Positions 47,500 through 59,150 of a DNA stretch of 64,000 nucleotides are shown here, one piece after another. The stretch covers positions 2,708,501 through 2,772,500 of the forward strand of contig JAZGTH010000088.1 in the NCBI GenBank assembly GCA_036877525.1, written 5' to 3'. Position 1 is the first letter of the stretch, and every line of letters starts with the position of its first letter. The stretch is from Chromobotia macracanthus (taxonomy: Eukaryota > Chordata > Actinopteri > Cypriniformes > Botiidae). The notes under the pieces are model-generated. The model was not told where the DNA came from. It did no database searches and saw only the letters and a list, made by a program, of their open reading frames with translations. The position numbers and the translations under genes were made by a program.

Positions 47500-48200
47500 T
47501 GTTAACGTCACACAGACTGTCTTGGCTTTTATGCAACATCCCGCACGGCACCTGACAAGCAGCAGTTGTAAAGAACAGGGTAAAACAGTGTGCATCTAGG
47601 TCTAGAACGGGTGCTGGGATCCTGGTTGTCACTGGTGTTGGAATAGCAGAGCAGAAGTTCAGTGCAGAGATGCAGGGATGTTTCTTCTCATCCCTGCACA
47701 CTGTTTCCTGTGCGTCAGGAAGTCAGAGATCCACTGACAGATGGAGTCTGGCACAGGCAGATGAGACAGCTCGGTGAGCCGAAGCTGTGAGATTACTGTT
47801 CAACATGTGGTGACGAAGTCACCGAACAAAATCCTGATGCAGGATCTTCTGCAGCCCAAATGCAGCAGAATATTGTGCTGTCTCAAGCTCATAACACTGC
47901 TGTATCTGCTGACCTGTGAGCTCTGCAAGCAGATTTGCTGAAGGTCCAGCCAGGGGTCATGAAATGTTTTGAAAATAGCCAAGGAAAGTCTCAGGAGACC
48001 CCCAACAACAGCGTGATGGATGTATAGACCTGTAGATTGTTGGCTTTTTGGGGATCAGGATGTCAATGTTCTTCAATCAAGCAGAGACTGAGTGCTTAAC
48101 AGGGTCAGTGATTAGTTGAAAATGTCAGTGAAGAGCAGTGCTAATTGTTTTGCAGATTGTTTGGGGAATAGTCCTGGTTTTCAGCCTGTGGAAGGAATCC
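47500..48200 (-). pseudogene. LINE reverse transcriptase fossil (L2/Rex-like), antisense
   Basis: Read on the minus strand, from about 48180 down to 47560, successive pieces resemble the fish LINE reverse transcriptase in the right order. They are a 'TDIFN' block, LKNIDILIPKKP (usual LK..ATIIPVPKK), LDLQQ (usual LDPLQFAYR), RILFGDFV (motif A, usually RILFVDFS), and DSICQWISDFLTHRKQ (usual ..LCQWILDFLT.RPQ). Stops and frameshifts separate them. Family knowledge is from memory, and the exact clade (L2 or Rex1) is unsettled. Confidence 0.65.
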
Positions 48201-48334
48201 ATTAATACCCCCCTCCCATATCTCTGGATTAGTACCAGCCAGTACATTGGTGTTTTGCTGAAGGTGAAAATGTTCTTAAGAGATGATGGGATTAGTGGAT
48301 TCCGAAAGGTTCTTTCAAAGTTAGTAATACCACA

Positions 48335-48513
48335 TATACAGCATATCTTAGAGCATTGGTTAATGTTCTCTAAAGGTTCTTTCAAAGTTATTAATAACAT
48401 ATATATATATAGAGGTTAGTGGAACATTTTGGAACGTTACAGAATTAAAATATTTCAATAACCAAGAAATAACATTAAAGAAATATTCTTACAGCCTAAA
48501 ATTGTTACCTGGG
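48335..48513 (+). mobile_element. CCCAGC-MITE copy 23, truncated and deleted
   Basis: CATTGGTTAATGTTCTCTAAAG marks the left part without its tip. The right end is AATTGTTACCTGGG. About 180 bp. It directly follows the LINE fossil region. Confidence 0.8.
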
Positions 48514-49560
48514 TTTTTCTTTTTCTGGTTCTGATGTTATTATATAGTTTAATTCGAGTTTTAATGAGGATCAAATCAATTCAATTATCCTTGCAAATAG
48601 GTCATTCCATGTTCCTGCTTTAACTTCACTTCATCTGCAGAGTCGAAGTCAAAGCTCTGAGATTTGTTTAACTACGGGACAGCAGGATTAGCTGGTTTGA
48701 AGTTTCTGTCTATATTCCACAACGAGATGAGTCACGTTGTGATCAAATATCCCAGAGCAGCGAAAGGGGCAAAACGATGTGCATATTTTATCATGGTGTA
48801 GCAGTGATCAAGAGTCATTCCTTTCCCCTGATGGTACAAGTGACGTGTGTTGTTTGTAATATGGGAGTTCTTGGCTCAGTCTCGGATTACTGAAGTCTCC
48901 CAAAATGATAAATAAAGTACAGACTCTCAATTTCCTCACCTGCTATCTGTTAAGCAGGCCCCTGCGGTACAAGCTTGCAGTGGAGTACACACACAGACCA
49001 AGATAAAAGAGAGAAACTCCAGGCAGAAATAAAAGAGTTTACATTTTATAGGATATGAGTTTTAGCCAGGGGAGTTTATATTCGCTAACAATGAGGTGTA
49101 GCTGCAAAAACGTTCATTACTATAGAAGGTGATTCCTATAGATAGTCTATATCTGCTGCCAATTCGATTTGTTTTCACCCCACTTCACCTATAAAGGACA
49201 ATGCTGTAATTATTTACATGCATTACAACAAACTACATTTTAGAAGCATCACAATTGCATATTCTGAGGTACATAACTAGAGATTACACCAGCTCCGGTT
49301 TGGACCCTGTGTTTAATGAAGATTTTAGATGACACCAAGACCTATGGAGATATGACACCAACCCCTGCCAGATCTTCAGATGTCACCAGCTTTGGATCAA
49401 CATACAAAACTGCCAGTTTTTGCATATATTGACAGTGGTTATAATCCCAACATGTTATCATTGCTTAAACGTGTTTATTGTCTGTACTTGTTAGCTTACT
49501 GCATGATTTGTGTTATGTTTGTTATGTTATGTTTGTTATGCCTCTGATAACAGATTACTC
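48514..49560. other. Non-coding stretch, no gene recognised
   Basis: Unique sequence. A short TTATGTTTGTTATG tandem lies at about 49510-49540. Confidence 0.4.
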
Positions 49561-49570
49561 TTAACATAGG

Positions 49571-49695
49571 GAGGTAGTTGTGACCTAATGGTTAGACAAC
49601 TGGACTTCCATTTGGTAACCTAATAATTGCAAGACCAAAAGCATACAGGTTTGGAGCCACATGAGGGTGAGTAAATCATGACAGACTTTTTCTAA
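49571..49695 (+). mobile_element. tRNA-like SINE remnant joined to cyprinid-type tail
   Basis: TGACCTAATGGTTAGAC resembles the A-box half of a tRNA-derived head. A decayed B-box region follows, and then TTTGGAGCCACATGAGGG / TGAGTAAATCATGACAG, the conserved word of a common cyprinid repeat. Confidence 0.5.
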
Positions 49696-49699
49696 ATCG

Positions 49700-50334
49700 A
49701 TCCTTCATTTCTAATATGTACAACATCAAGGCCTCTGCGAGCTTGTTTTTACTTGTTTTCCTGTGACAGTCCTTGATGTGCTGCCAGTATAAGACTCAAA
49801 TTAACCAAACCAGCATTCATTTGAAATCACTATCTGCTGCGTTCAGTGAATCAGATGTTGACTCAGTGGGCCGCATGTGTGTGGGACCCTCTCCCATGAG
49901 ATGCATGTTCGTCATCAGGTTAGATTTGTGGAAGCGTGCACAGTTTGTGTGTCAGTGCTTGTAATTCCATGTTTGTGTGGGCATTTTACAAGAGAACTGT
50001 TGACAAGAGCTACACTGACTGTACAAATAAACAAACAAAATATTAAAAAATAACTTTTCTCTCTGTGTGTCCTTTCCTGTGCTGAAATATTTTGTTCTAT
50101 TTTTTCAGATGATTGTCATTTTAAAAGTAAATCTTGTGGATTGCATAATGGATAGATACTGACAGATACGAATTTCCATTCTAAAATCATTCTTTCATAT
50201 TGCAGGGAAACAGGTGGGTTGGAAATTTTAGCTCCTGCAATGTATTTACACTGTAGTTCTGTCATGTCGCTCAGCACACGTATTCTATGCACAACTTTAA
50301 AAACTCATTTTATAATAATTATTTTATACATTTT
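49700..50334. other. Non-coding stretch, nothing identified
   Basis: Unique sequence without a recognised gene. Confidence 0.4.
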
Positions 50335-50562
50335 AGGAACGCTCAAAAGGTGCAGTTTTTCGATGTTATATTAACGTTATTGCTTGGTTAAATAAGAATA
50401 CTTTTCATTTTGTTAATCTGTAACGTTTTTAAAACATTCCACTAACTACTTATAACTAAAGAACATTATTCTTATGATATATAATGTTAAAAATCTACTA
50501 ACTTTGACAGAACGTTTAGAGAATGTTAGACAATTTTCTGAGGACATTCTCTGTTAGCTGGG
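50335..50562 (-). mobile_element. CCCAGC-MITE copy 24, left-truncated
   Basis: Begins at AGGAACGCTCAAAAGGTGCAG inside the family and ends CTCTGTTAGCTGGG, followed by TT. It contains a duplicated TTATAACTAAAGAACATTATTC-like stretch near 50450. Confidence 0.86.
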
Positions 50563-51417
50563 TTGCTGATTGGCTACGAGTGTTATGGTGTTGTGGTGAT
50601 CGGTCCGATCCACTTGTTCTTTTTCTCCTTTTTACACAGCCAGTACTAACACTTTTTTAGTGAAAACATTTTTTAACACACACAGAACAGACATGTACGG
50701 TAGCAAATATTCACATTTTTTGTTTGGGTGTTGATTTTAACACATGCACCTTCATCCCATTTAAAAATAGATTACGTCAGGGTGTCTGCTACAAACATAA
50801 CAAAGTGTTTCATGTTAATAAAAATAGGACAGAGGCTTCCCTTAAGAAGTCTTAAGGACAACAAAAGACATTAAAAGGAGAGTGTTTGCGAGACTGTGAA
50901 ATGTGTTTTAATGCTCTTTAGATGATCACCTGCAGTGTTAAAGCTAAAATTTTGTGACACCTTACCAATATTGATTGTGAGTGTCTTTTCCTTTTTGACC
51001 TGCAAGTCACCTTTGCAAATCATTTAACGTGCAAAAACATTACACAAACCCAAATACACAAAATAAGCACTACTTTTCAAATGAACACTTTTTACAATTT
51101 CATTTTTAGTTTATGACTTTTATGAGCTTTCATGGGCTTCACATATTACCCTAGATTCCGACATTTGCCAGCCATTCCCAGCACTGATTAGAACAGATGT
51201 TTGGGATGAAGTACATTTGTGTAAGCTTTCCTCCACATAGTGCAGCACAGAAAGAGGTCATCCATCATACAGATTGTGTAATAAACAACTGCTATATGGC
51301 CTCTCATTGGTACATGACAGTTTTGTGTAGTAGGGTTGAGAGTTATGAATGTATATGCTGTGTAATGCAGAAATGTGTCAAGATATAGATATTTATATTT
51401 GATGTTTAAACTATATA
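50563..51417. other. Non-coding stretch, nothing identified
   Basis: AT-rich unique DNA between MITE copy 24 and the Tc1-like element. Confidence 0.4.
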
Positions 51418-51599
51418 TACAGTACTATGCAAAAGTCTTAGGCACACTAGTATTTTCACACCCAAAAATGGTTGTAAGCAAGTTATTTTTATCTTTTGTT
51501 GTAGTGTTAGTAGGAATTATAAGATTACATTTCCAAACATTCTTTTTGCCATTAATTGTAATAATCCAGTGAGATGTTTGTGTGCACAAGGAGACTGAC

Positions 51600-51832
51600 A
51601 ACAGCCAGTGCTGCACAGAGAGATCTGATCTCACAATCATTGAGTCTGTCTGTGATTACATTATGAACCAACAGAAAAAAACTGAGACAGACTAAATCGA
51701 GAAGAACTGTGGCAGCGTCTCCAAGACACTTGAAGAAACCTGCCTGTAAAGCTACCTGAAAAGCTGTGTACATGTTTACCAAGGACAAAAGAGGTTTTAA
51801 CCAAAGTGTGTTCACACAAAATATTTATTTGA
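51600..51832 (+). pseudogene. Tc1-like transposase C-terminal fossil
   Basis: RSDLTIIESVCDY (51621-51659) corresponds to the SPDLNPIE..W block holding the last acidic catalytic residue of Tc1/mariner transposases. In another frame, EELWQRLQDT, a stop, RNLPVKLPEKLC and a final SHKIF (51701-51832) match the usual C-terminus ending near G-H-T-K-Y. A frameshift and at least one internal stop show it is dead. The DNA-binding N-terminus and first two catalytic aspartates are absent. Confidence 0.75.
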
Positions 51833-52005
51833 TTTAGTTATTAGAAGTTAATTGATAAATAAAATGACATTGACAAATGACAACTGACGAATATGACATT
51901 ATTTTTGAAAGCATCCCCACTTTACAGTATTTTTAAACAAGTGGCTAAAACTTTTCAAAGCACTGTAGCTTTACAGGCAGGTTTCTTCAAGTGTCTTGGA
52001 GACGC
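51715..52005. repeat. Perfect 40-nt inverted repeat inside the Tc1-like element
   Basis: 51715-51754 is the exact reverse complement of 51966-52005, separated by 211 bp. The right arm is the part of transposase sequence retained by the inverted, deleted copy. Confidence 0.95.
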
Positions 52006-52072
52006 TTACAACCATTTTTGGGGGTGAAAATACTAATGTGCCTAAGACTTTACTTTTGCACAGTACTGTATA

Positions 52073-53047
52073 TGTTGTCTTTTTATGTGTTTTTTAACCC
52101 TCTGGTTAATCTGAGTTAATCATCTTTTTTAGATGATTTAGATAATTATTTCTTGTTAATCTTTATTAGTCCCTTCTTCATTACTTTGGTTCCTGATAAC
52201 TCTCAACTGTGTTTTGAGTTCCACTAGTATGTTTATGCTTCTTGTTTTGTTCCGATCCTTCTTCAGTTCTTGTCTTTGGTTAGATTTTGTGTGTGTTAAC
52301 TGTATGTAATAATCTCTGGTTTTCAATAATTTATATTTTTGTGTTTGTATTTTGGAATGCACAAACCAGTTGTGTATACTGCATATACATGCATACACAC
52401 TTTGAGTTTGGTAGCCAGACAGAATAATGCTGTAAATGATTAGAGTTTCTGATGTTAACACATTATCTGAGAGCTTTTTCCTGTAATATCATATTTAGAT
52501 GATTTTTAAGACTGTGTTAGTTTCAATAACTGCTCAAGTTTGATCTGTGGAATGGCAATGAAAGTTTGATGAGTGTGACGCAACAAACAGATTTTCTATT
52601 ATCCTTAATTCACAGAGAGGAAAAGACTGAATTAGTACATCATATAATTGTGACTTTCAGACGTAACTTACAGGAGATCACTGTATTGATCTTAATATGT
52701 TTAAAATTAGCATTAGAGAATTTTTATTGTTCGGAGATTGCTCTTTAACAGCTCTGGATTCTCAATTATGTATTTAAGTATCACGTTTGTCACAGGCGTG
52801 TCTTCTAAAACTGTTTCTAAATTTAAAAATAGACATAAAATAGACACACATTGACACAACAAGAACATCAAGATGTCAAATTAACAGGAAATTCAGAATT
52901 TGGTATAAAGTCGCATACGTTTTGATTGCAGCATTTGATTTGAGATATTATTGAAACCTCCTTGAACTTGAGATAAGACACTCTAATATTACTTTGTCTT
53001 TTTCTTGGGTGATCTTAGAAGCAGGACTGCTATCTTGTCTACGTTTG
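52073..53047. other. Non-coding stretch, no gene recognised
   Basis: AT-rich. The minus-strand 101-codon frame (52156-52461) is low-complexity K/Q/T/N-rich with no domain. Confidence 0.4.
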
Positions 53048-53234
53048 TTGTTAGTGGAACATTTTAATAAACATTACAGAATAATGTTCTTATAATCAAG
53101 CAATAATGTTAAAACAACATTGAAAAACCAGACCTTTTGAACGTTCCTAAAACATTCAAAATAACATTTTAAATCTTTTTCTTACTTAAGGGAAGTGTTA
53201 GGGAAACATTTTAACAACCTAAAATAGTTACCAG
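53048..53234 (+). mobile_element. CCCAGC-MITE copy 25, left half missing
   Basis: From TTGTTAGTGGAACATTTTAA to a worn end TAGTTACCAG. Only the right ~187 bp of the family is present. Confidence 0.84.
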
Positions 53235-53239
53235 AAAAT

Positions 53240-53640
53240 TTCTGTGCAATCCTCAAATCCTAATATGATGGAGTGTTTGATTCGTTTAAACCTGTCTGAT
53301 TAGCTCTTGATCTTAAGCATGCCAGTCTCTTAAAAGTGATATAAAAGCTCCCATTGCGTGTGGTCCACTCAGTACTGGCAGAATAAACCATGTATCCTCT
53401 ATCCCAGTCAACACCCGTGTCCTTCAAACTCATTTCCCAAGCCCTGTGTATGACATTATGTCCATCAGAGGCTGCTGCGAGCCCAGAGACTCTTTTGGCT
53501 GAGGCAGCGTCTTGAGAGAAAGGCCACCAAACACGCTTTGGCACGGCCCCTCATCCGGTTTAAGAACGGAATTGGAATGCATTTGGCAAGCTCGGGGTAA
53601 AACTGTTATCACACCCAAACAGATAAGAACCAAATCTAAT
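53240..53640. promoter_or_regulatory. Possible conserved non-coding element
   Basis: Unique 400-bp island, GC-richer, with overlapping frames on both strands at 53260-53633 and no splice pair. Texture resembles the other islands at 42.2 and 45.6 kb. Confidence 0.22.
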
Positions 53641-53709
53641 CAGAAGGAGGAAAAAATGAAGGCATACACTGCAATTTTGCTACTTCTCTTGGTTTCATTA
53701 TTTTGTGGT

Positions 53710-53738
53710 CCCTCTCCGTCTCTCTCTCTCTCTCTCTG
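53710..53738. repeat. (CT)n tract
   Basis: Short CT microsatellite. The serine/leucine-rich frame across it is a repeat artefact. Confidence 0.8.
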
Positions 53739-53739
53739 T

Positions 53740-55066
53740 TTTGGATCCGTCCAAAAGCCAAGTCAAAAGAAGCTGTTAAAATACCAATGTTATTATTTTT
53801 TGCAAACAGGAATGAATTCAAGACCTAATACAAACTGATGACTATTTTGTAAGACAAAATTCAATATGCATCTTGAAAACGCATCAAAAACGCCTGTAAA
53901 CACATTAAAAGCCCATTAATTCTTGGACTCGTCTCTGGATCACTTTTTCTCAAACCCCCGTAATCCCTTAGCCATTTCAATATTTACAGCCCATGAGAAC
54001 TGATTGAGGGCTAGTGTGTAGCTCATGTTAAGTCGGCTGTAATCTGGTCCCGCATTGCCAGACTTTTGACCAACAGCATGAAATCTGGTCCATATTGTGG
54101 CTTATTCAGGCCAAGTTAGTCACTGCTCACTCAGTCACGAAGAGACTGTAGTGACCAAGCGAGGTTTGGTTTGTTTTTTAATGTGCTTTTCTGTAAACAG
54201 TCTGTAAACAGAACCGAAGACAGACAGAAAAAAAGAATAATAAAGTATCTGCTTAATGGCATCTTGTCAGCAATACTTCTTCATAAAAGAACTAAAAACT
54301 GTGTTTTATATCATGCATCAAAACACTGTGTGGACGTCTGTGGGCGTTTCGCCTGAATGAAGCTGTTATCTTCTCTAGAGACTAAGACATATGGAGGGCC
54401 AAGACATTACCTTCAGAATCACCCAGAACCCAAATGTACCTCATCGCCATGGGAACCAAGCGGTGGGCACTTACTGTATGATTGGTTTAACTCAGGTAAC
54501 ATTCACGTCTCCCACTGTGCCATACAAACAGATATCAAAATATTAATTTAAAACAGACATCAGAATTCCACAGACATGTACATTATATACAATGTTTGCA
54601 CAAACTGTCTCACTGTCTTAAAAACCTTCTGATCGAGGGCTTCTGCTGAAAATGCGTGAAATAATTTTTTGCAGATTTGTATGAACTGTATGGTAGCTAT
54701 GATTTTGTTTAATGAAAAATGTAAATCACAATATTGACAAAATTATAAACTATAGCATTTTACAGTTTGCAGTGGGTGGAAGGAAAATACATTAAGACTC
54801 CTGCACTCTCGTTATCCTACATTCTTCACAACAGTGCAGCAAACATCTGAAAAGTCAAGCAGGCATGCGATGTTGTCAAAGCAGCGCTGTGAGGAGTAAT
54901 GTGAGATGTTTAAGCATGTGGAGATCCTTACAGGATGCCATATGTTTAGCAGACCTGTTTATATTTTAAGAATGGCATCATCTTAAGCACATCTTATTGA
55001 AAAGCTGAGACTCAAACGGCATCATGAATGTTGTTAAAAGGTTTGGTAGCAGAGTCAATGAACGTT
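53740..55066. other. Non-coding stretch, no gene recognised
   Basis: Mixed unique sequence. Frames of 60-64 codons at 54171-54551 have no recognised domain. Confidence 0.4.
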
Positions 55067-55348
55067 CCCAGATAACAGGGAATGTTCTTAGAACGTTGAC
55101 TAGTTCTCTTAAAGTTATCAAAAACATTCTTGCAGTGACGTAAGTACAATCTTTTTAATGTTATATATTATATATCAAAACAGTTAATATTACAGTTGGT
55201 GTTTATCAAATGCTTATAACTAAGCAATAACATTAATACAACGTCTAAAAGCTGGACATTTTGAACATTACCAGAACTTCCAAAAAGTTTTTGTTACTTA
55301 ATGGAAACGTTAGGGAAATGTTCTTACAACCCAACATTGTTAGCTGGG
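55067..55348 (+). mobile_element. CCCAGC-MITE copy 26
   Basis: CCCAGATAACAGGGAATG to CATTGTTAGCTGGG, 282 bp, flanked by TT at 55065-55066 and 55349-55350. Well kept throughout. Confidence 0.94.
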
Positions 55349-56744
55349 TTTGCACTACTTTTTACTCCCGCATTCCAGCTGAATCATTAAGTGTTCTTAA
55401 TTAACACTGGGCTGAATTTAAAACATGTCCTTCTCATTCTCTGAAGTGCCTTTTTTCTTTAATTAATTAGGTTGATTATAGCATACATATGCCTTATTTA
55501 CAAAAAATGTAAATAAAGCAATTATTTGCCAGGCCCAGCTAATGTAGCACAGTTGTTTTCACACTATTGTAATTTGCACCTGTGTGAAAATATTTAGCAT
55601 TTATATTCTGTTAAAAACATTGTGTCGCCTCTAATTTCTGTTAATGTCAATAACGCACACCTGTGATCTTTGCCTGGCAACCGTACCAGCCTAGAGTAAT
55701 ATATATATATTATTTGACAAAACATGTTTTTGTTTTGATTATAAATGCTAATAATTTTAACTTTATTGAAAATTGGTGCCTTTCATTACTTTGCACTTAT
55801 AAAAAACAATAAACCATGAGAACATGAGTCTCACAGTTAATGGTTAATGGAGTAAATTTTACGTTGAGTCATTGGTCTGTAATGCACAACTATTAGTTCA
55901 GTAAGTTGTTCCGTAAGGTACAATAAGGTACAATAACAATGTAGGGTTGGTTAATGGTTTGATACCTATATAATATTGATACCAAATATTACATTGAAAA
56001 TGTAGAATAAAACTTTTCTGTCCTCCTGTTTTATAACCGTCCCTCAACCTGAGCTGAGGGAGTGAATTTGACCACATTAAAATTTAACATACACACGACA
56101 TAATCAAACTGCAGTTCCATGCAGCTGCAAAATCAAGCTCTGACAATCTGATTGGCAACTTTCCTGATCAAAGGGGAATTTTGTCTGATGCCTGGAATCG
56201 TTCAGGAATATTTCATTGGATTGTGTTCATTAGAATGCATTAATTTCTTCATGAACTTCTGTTGAATTTTTATCAGGAAAAGGGGGAATATAATTGGTGC
56301 AGAGAGATATTTTTTGGGAGCGTTTGAACATCAGAGCTGACTTCAGGGAGTTGAGGTGGCATGTGTAAGACAAGGTGTATAGAGAGAAGCACTTTTTGCA
56401 ACAGTGCACAATGAGTGTCCCCATAACAGCCATGAACTCGGTGCGGAGAGGTTTCCTAAACTGACTGTCAGACCAAGCATTTGCATATTATACCAAGATA
56501 TATTATACGGCCTTCATTTCAATGGCTGTTGCGTCCATCTCACACTCACACTTAAGACGCTATAAAATCAGTCACCAGTTAAATATCTACTATTGTATGA
56601 AAAAAATTTGTGATTATATGTTGCTTGCGGAAGTAATTGGTCTGAATATGCAGGTACATTAAAATGCAGTTCATATTGAGGTTGAAAGTTGAATTTGAAG
56701 TTGTAGTTGTGGAATCAAACCACAGAGGCTAACTGTGCATGATC
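55349..56744. other. Non-coding stretch, no gene recognised
   Basis: AT-rich. A short duplicated GGTACAATAA occurs near 55917-55935. Nothing else recognised. Confidence 0.4.
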
Positions 56745-57035
56745 TCCAGCTGAAAGACAATGTTCTCCGAACACTGACATTGGCCAACGCTCTCTAAATG
56801 TTCTCTAAAAAAACTGTTCTCTTAAAGTTATAAAAACGCTTTTGCAGTAATATTAGTAAAAGTAGAACTTTTTTAAATGTTATATCTCATATAACATATC
56901 TGCTCTTCAGTAGATAATGGAGTGTTTTAAAATGTTACAGATTTAACAATTGTTAGATTAACATTCTTATAACCAAACAATAATGTTAATACAATGTCTA
57001 AAGAACATTATTACAACATAAAATTGTTGTCTGGG
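56745..57035 (+). mobile_element. CCCAGC-MITE copy 27
   Basis: TCCAGCTGAAAGACAATG and AATTGTTGTCTGGG with worn tips, 291 bp. ATC flanks both sides (56742-56744, 57036-57038), possibly by chance. A stretch before the right end (from CTGGATG to GGGAAAC) is deleted. Confidence 0.88.
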
Positions 57036-57605
57036 ATCAAGCCAAACAAATCAGCCAAGTTTTTCAGGTCTCATTCTGATTGGTTGTATTTTGTGTGGTA
57101 TGGAGCATGTGATTGGCTGTTGATTCAGGACAGTTTATCTCTTTTTCTGTCTCTAGCAGATTTGTATTGTTTGCTGTATCTTAACATTGGTTATATGCAA
57201 GAGATTTCGTGACAGAAGACAAAATGCTGTTGCAGCTGGTTTTGCTGGAGCGTGCTCTTGTATTTTAATGTTTTAGATTTTTCAGTTACGTGGTAAATGT
57301 TATCTGAGGACACAGTCCACTTTGAGCAAAACTGCACTTTCCAGGAAATATGAGTAAAATCAATAAAGCAGAACTGTGTTGAACCCTAAATCAAATATTT
57401 TTCTTCAAGCAATTACCCTGCAGCTCTTTTTAATGAAGTGCCGCTTGAAGCAAAAGTTTCACATTCTTTCTAAGAGCAATACGACGAAAGGTAACTTTTT
57501 ACTTACTTTTAATAATGAATTCTTCTTACCTCAGTTAATGTGAGGACAGTGACCTAACTGAAGTGTTTAACTGCTGTGAACAACAATATCTCTGTATATG
57601 CGTTT
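57036..57605. other. Non-coding stretch, nothing identified
   Basis: Unique sequence without gene or repeat. Confidence 0.4.
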
Positions 57606-57860
57606 CCTGTTTTTAGATCAGGCAGCGAGTTGCCATGGCAACCCCAGAGCTGCATGCATATCCATTGACATTTCAGAAATTCAGAGCAGCTTGTGTGTCG
57701 GAGGAGACGGGACCCAAACATAAGCACTTTTCCCGCCCATTAGACCCTGTTCGGCCCTATTTCTTGGAATGGCGCGCGTGGAGACCTTGTGTAAAGCTGG
57801 TATTAGGGGCCATGAGGGGTTAGCAGCTCTAAAGACACATGTAAACAGGATCCAGTGGAG
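57606..57860. promoter_or_regulatory. GC-richer island with perfect RFX X-box
   Basis: GTTGCCATGGCAAC at 57629-57642 is a perfect 14-bp palindrome and an ideal RFX-family X-box (GTTRCC..RGYAAC type). The following 200 bp include CpGs (GGCGCGCG near 57770). An ATG occurs within the X-box, and frames of 62 and 136 codons cross the region, but neither shows a domain. It could be a promoter or enhancer for a cilium-type gene, which is inference. Confidence 0.4.
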
Positions 57861-58820
57861 GTCACTCAGTGTGCTCAGGAATGTGTATGGTCACATCACA
57901 AAGTGTAAACTGAGGGTTCGGGGTCCGACTGGGTGTCATAAGCCCCTGGTGGTAGACACAGATATTTCATCTCTTGTTTCTGTTGTGACCCATTTAACAG
58001 CTGCTGTTATGGGTCAACCCTGTTACCATCATGTTTTTCCCCTTTTAAAGTTATTGTGCATTTTTACGTCTCACCTTTTGATCATTAATTTGATTACGTC
58101 TTGTTACATTCGTCAGTATCAGACAATGTCATCATTTAAAAGTCTTTCTAATAAGCACCTTATGGCGTCTGTGTCTTGAGCATGGGTCTTGCATTGTAAA
58201 ATTGAAGTGTAAAACTGTCAACCCTGTTACCTCTCTGACAGCATAATTATTGGTACAGTATATTAACATTTAAACACATTATTTATCAGCCCGAATGTTT
58301 GAAATCATGCAGAACTGTGCATTAAAATTCAAAATGGGGAACAGCATCGGTTTCATTAAATGACCCTCTTGATATTTATTGTTTGACCTTTAATGCCTGA
58401 ATCCAGTAATCACAGCATAAATCTATAGCTTTATATTTAAACTCTTACGTTCAATTTAATGAATGCACAGATTACATATGATAGTGAAATATGGGAGGAG
58501 GAGCTGATGGCATTTGGCTGTAACCTACATAATTATATGTCTCACGTTTCCGCTGTGATTAATTACATCTGTTGGGGGTTGGAGGGCTAATTTTGGAGTC
58601 CTCAATGGGCAAGGACTAGGTGAGGGGCAAAAAGTGAGAGAGTGAGAGAGAAACCTAGCAAGACAGACAACTAAGAGATTACACAAGCAACTTATCAAAA
58701 TCGCGTTGACAGAATCGGGCTACCCAGACAGTAAATGCAGCAGGAATTTGAAGCGGTTAAAAATATGTTTTCTTTACCGGTTTTTATTCCTCACTCAACT
58801 GTTTCTTGTCATGGTTTTCC
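57861..58820. other. Non-coding stretch; repeated GTCAACCCTGTTAC word
   Basis: GGTCAACCCTGTTACC at about 58012 and GTCAACCCTGTTACC at about 58218 are near-identical words 206 bp apart. They may bound or belong to an unnamed repeat. No gene recognised. Confidence 0.4.
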
Positions 58821-58824
58821 ACAG

Positions 58825-58958
58825 GCATCGAGGGACCAGTGAGCTCCGCGTGCAGCAGGATCAGTTTGGAAGAGGATCATTCACTGTTGGTTTGGAAAAG
58901 GCACAGTCACCATAATTCTCTGAAATTCTGGAAAACAGAATACAGAATACAAAACTGA
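58825..58958 (+). other. Candidate terminal exon
   Basis: TTTTCCACAG (AG 58823-58824), after a pyrimidine-rich run, precedes a block open for about 44 codons to TGA at 58956-58958. The residues IEGPVSSACSRISLEEDHSL give a protein-like composition. No family recognised, and upstream exons are unknown. Weak. Confidence 0.17.
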
Positions 58959-59070
58959 ATACAGAGGATGACAATATGTTTAATGCTTAAACTAGTTTAT
59001 CAACATGTGTATGTCTGTGTGTTTAGGAGGAGCTCTAGGGACAGTCTTATCTGTTCCAGTGTATATGATA

Positions 59071-59150
59071 ATTCAGTTTCATTTATTTCTATAGCGCTTT
59101 ACATGATTTTGCCTTGTTGCGTTACAGCTTTACAGAAAATACATTTTAGC
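59071..59150 (+). repeat. Common fish repeat tail ('tttctatagcgcttta')
   Basis: ATTCAGTTTCATTTATTTC, ATAGCGCTTTACATG and CAGCTTTACAGAAAA are words of a repeat seen widely in fish genomes. I do not assign a family. Confidence 0.55.

Larger units (their letters stand above)
51420..52068 (+). mobile_element. Tc1-like transposon, internally rearranged
   Basis: CAGTACTATGCAAAAGTC at the left and its near-complement ending GCACAGTACTG at the right form ~60-bp inverted repeats with three substitutions and a 5-nt indel. TA flanks both sides (51418-51419, 52069-52070). An internal ACTGTA at 51962-51967 matches a Tc1-type 3' end. The remaining 51966-52068 is a minus-oriented deletion derivative, so two copies lie tail to tail. 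Confidence 0.88.

Noticed and set aside
47800..47982. Minus-strand 60-codon frame as a separate gene
   Set aside because: It is one segment of the LINE reverse transcriptase fossil.
57769..58179. 136-codon open frame downstream of the RFX-like site
   Set aside because: Composition changes midway and it runs into repeat-like GTCAACCCTGTTAC sequence. No domain.
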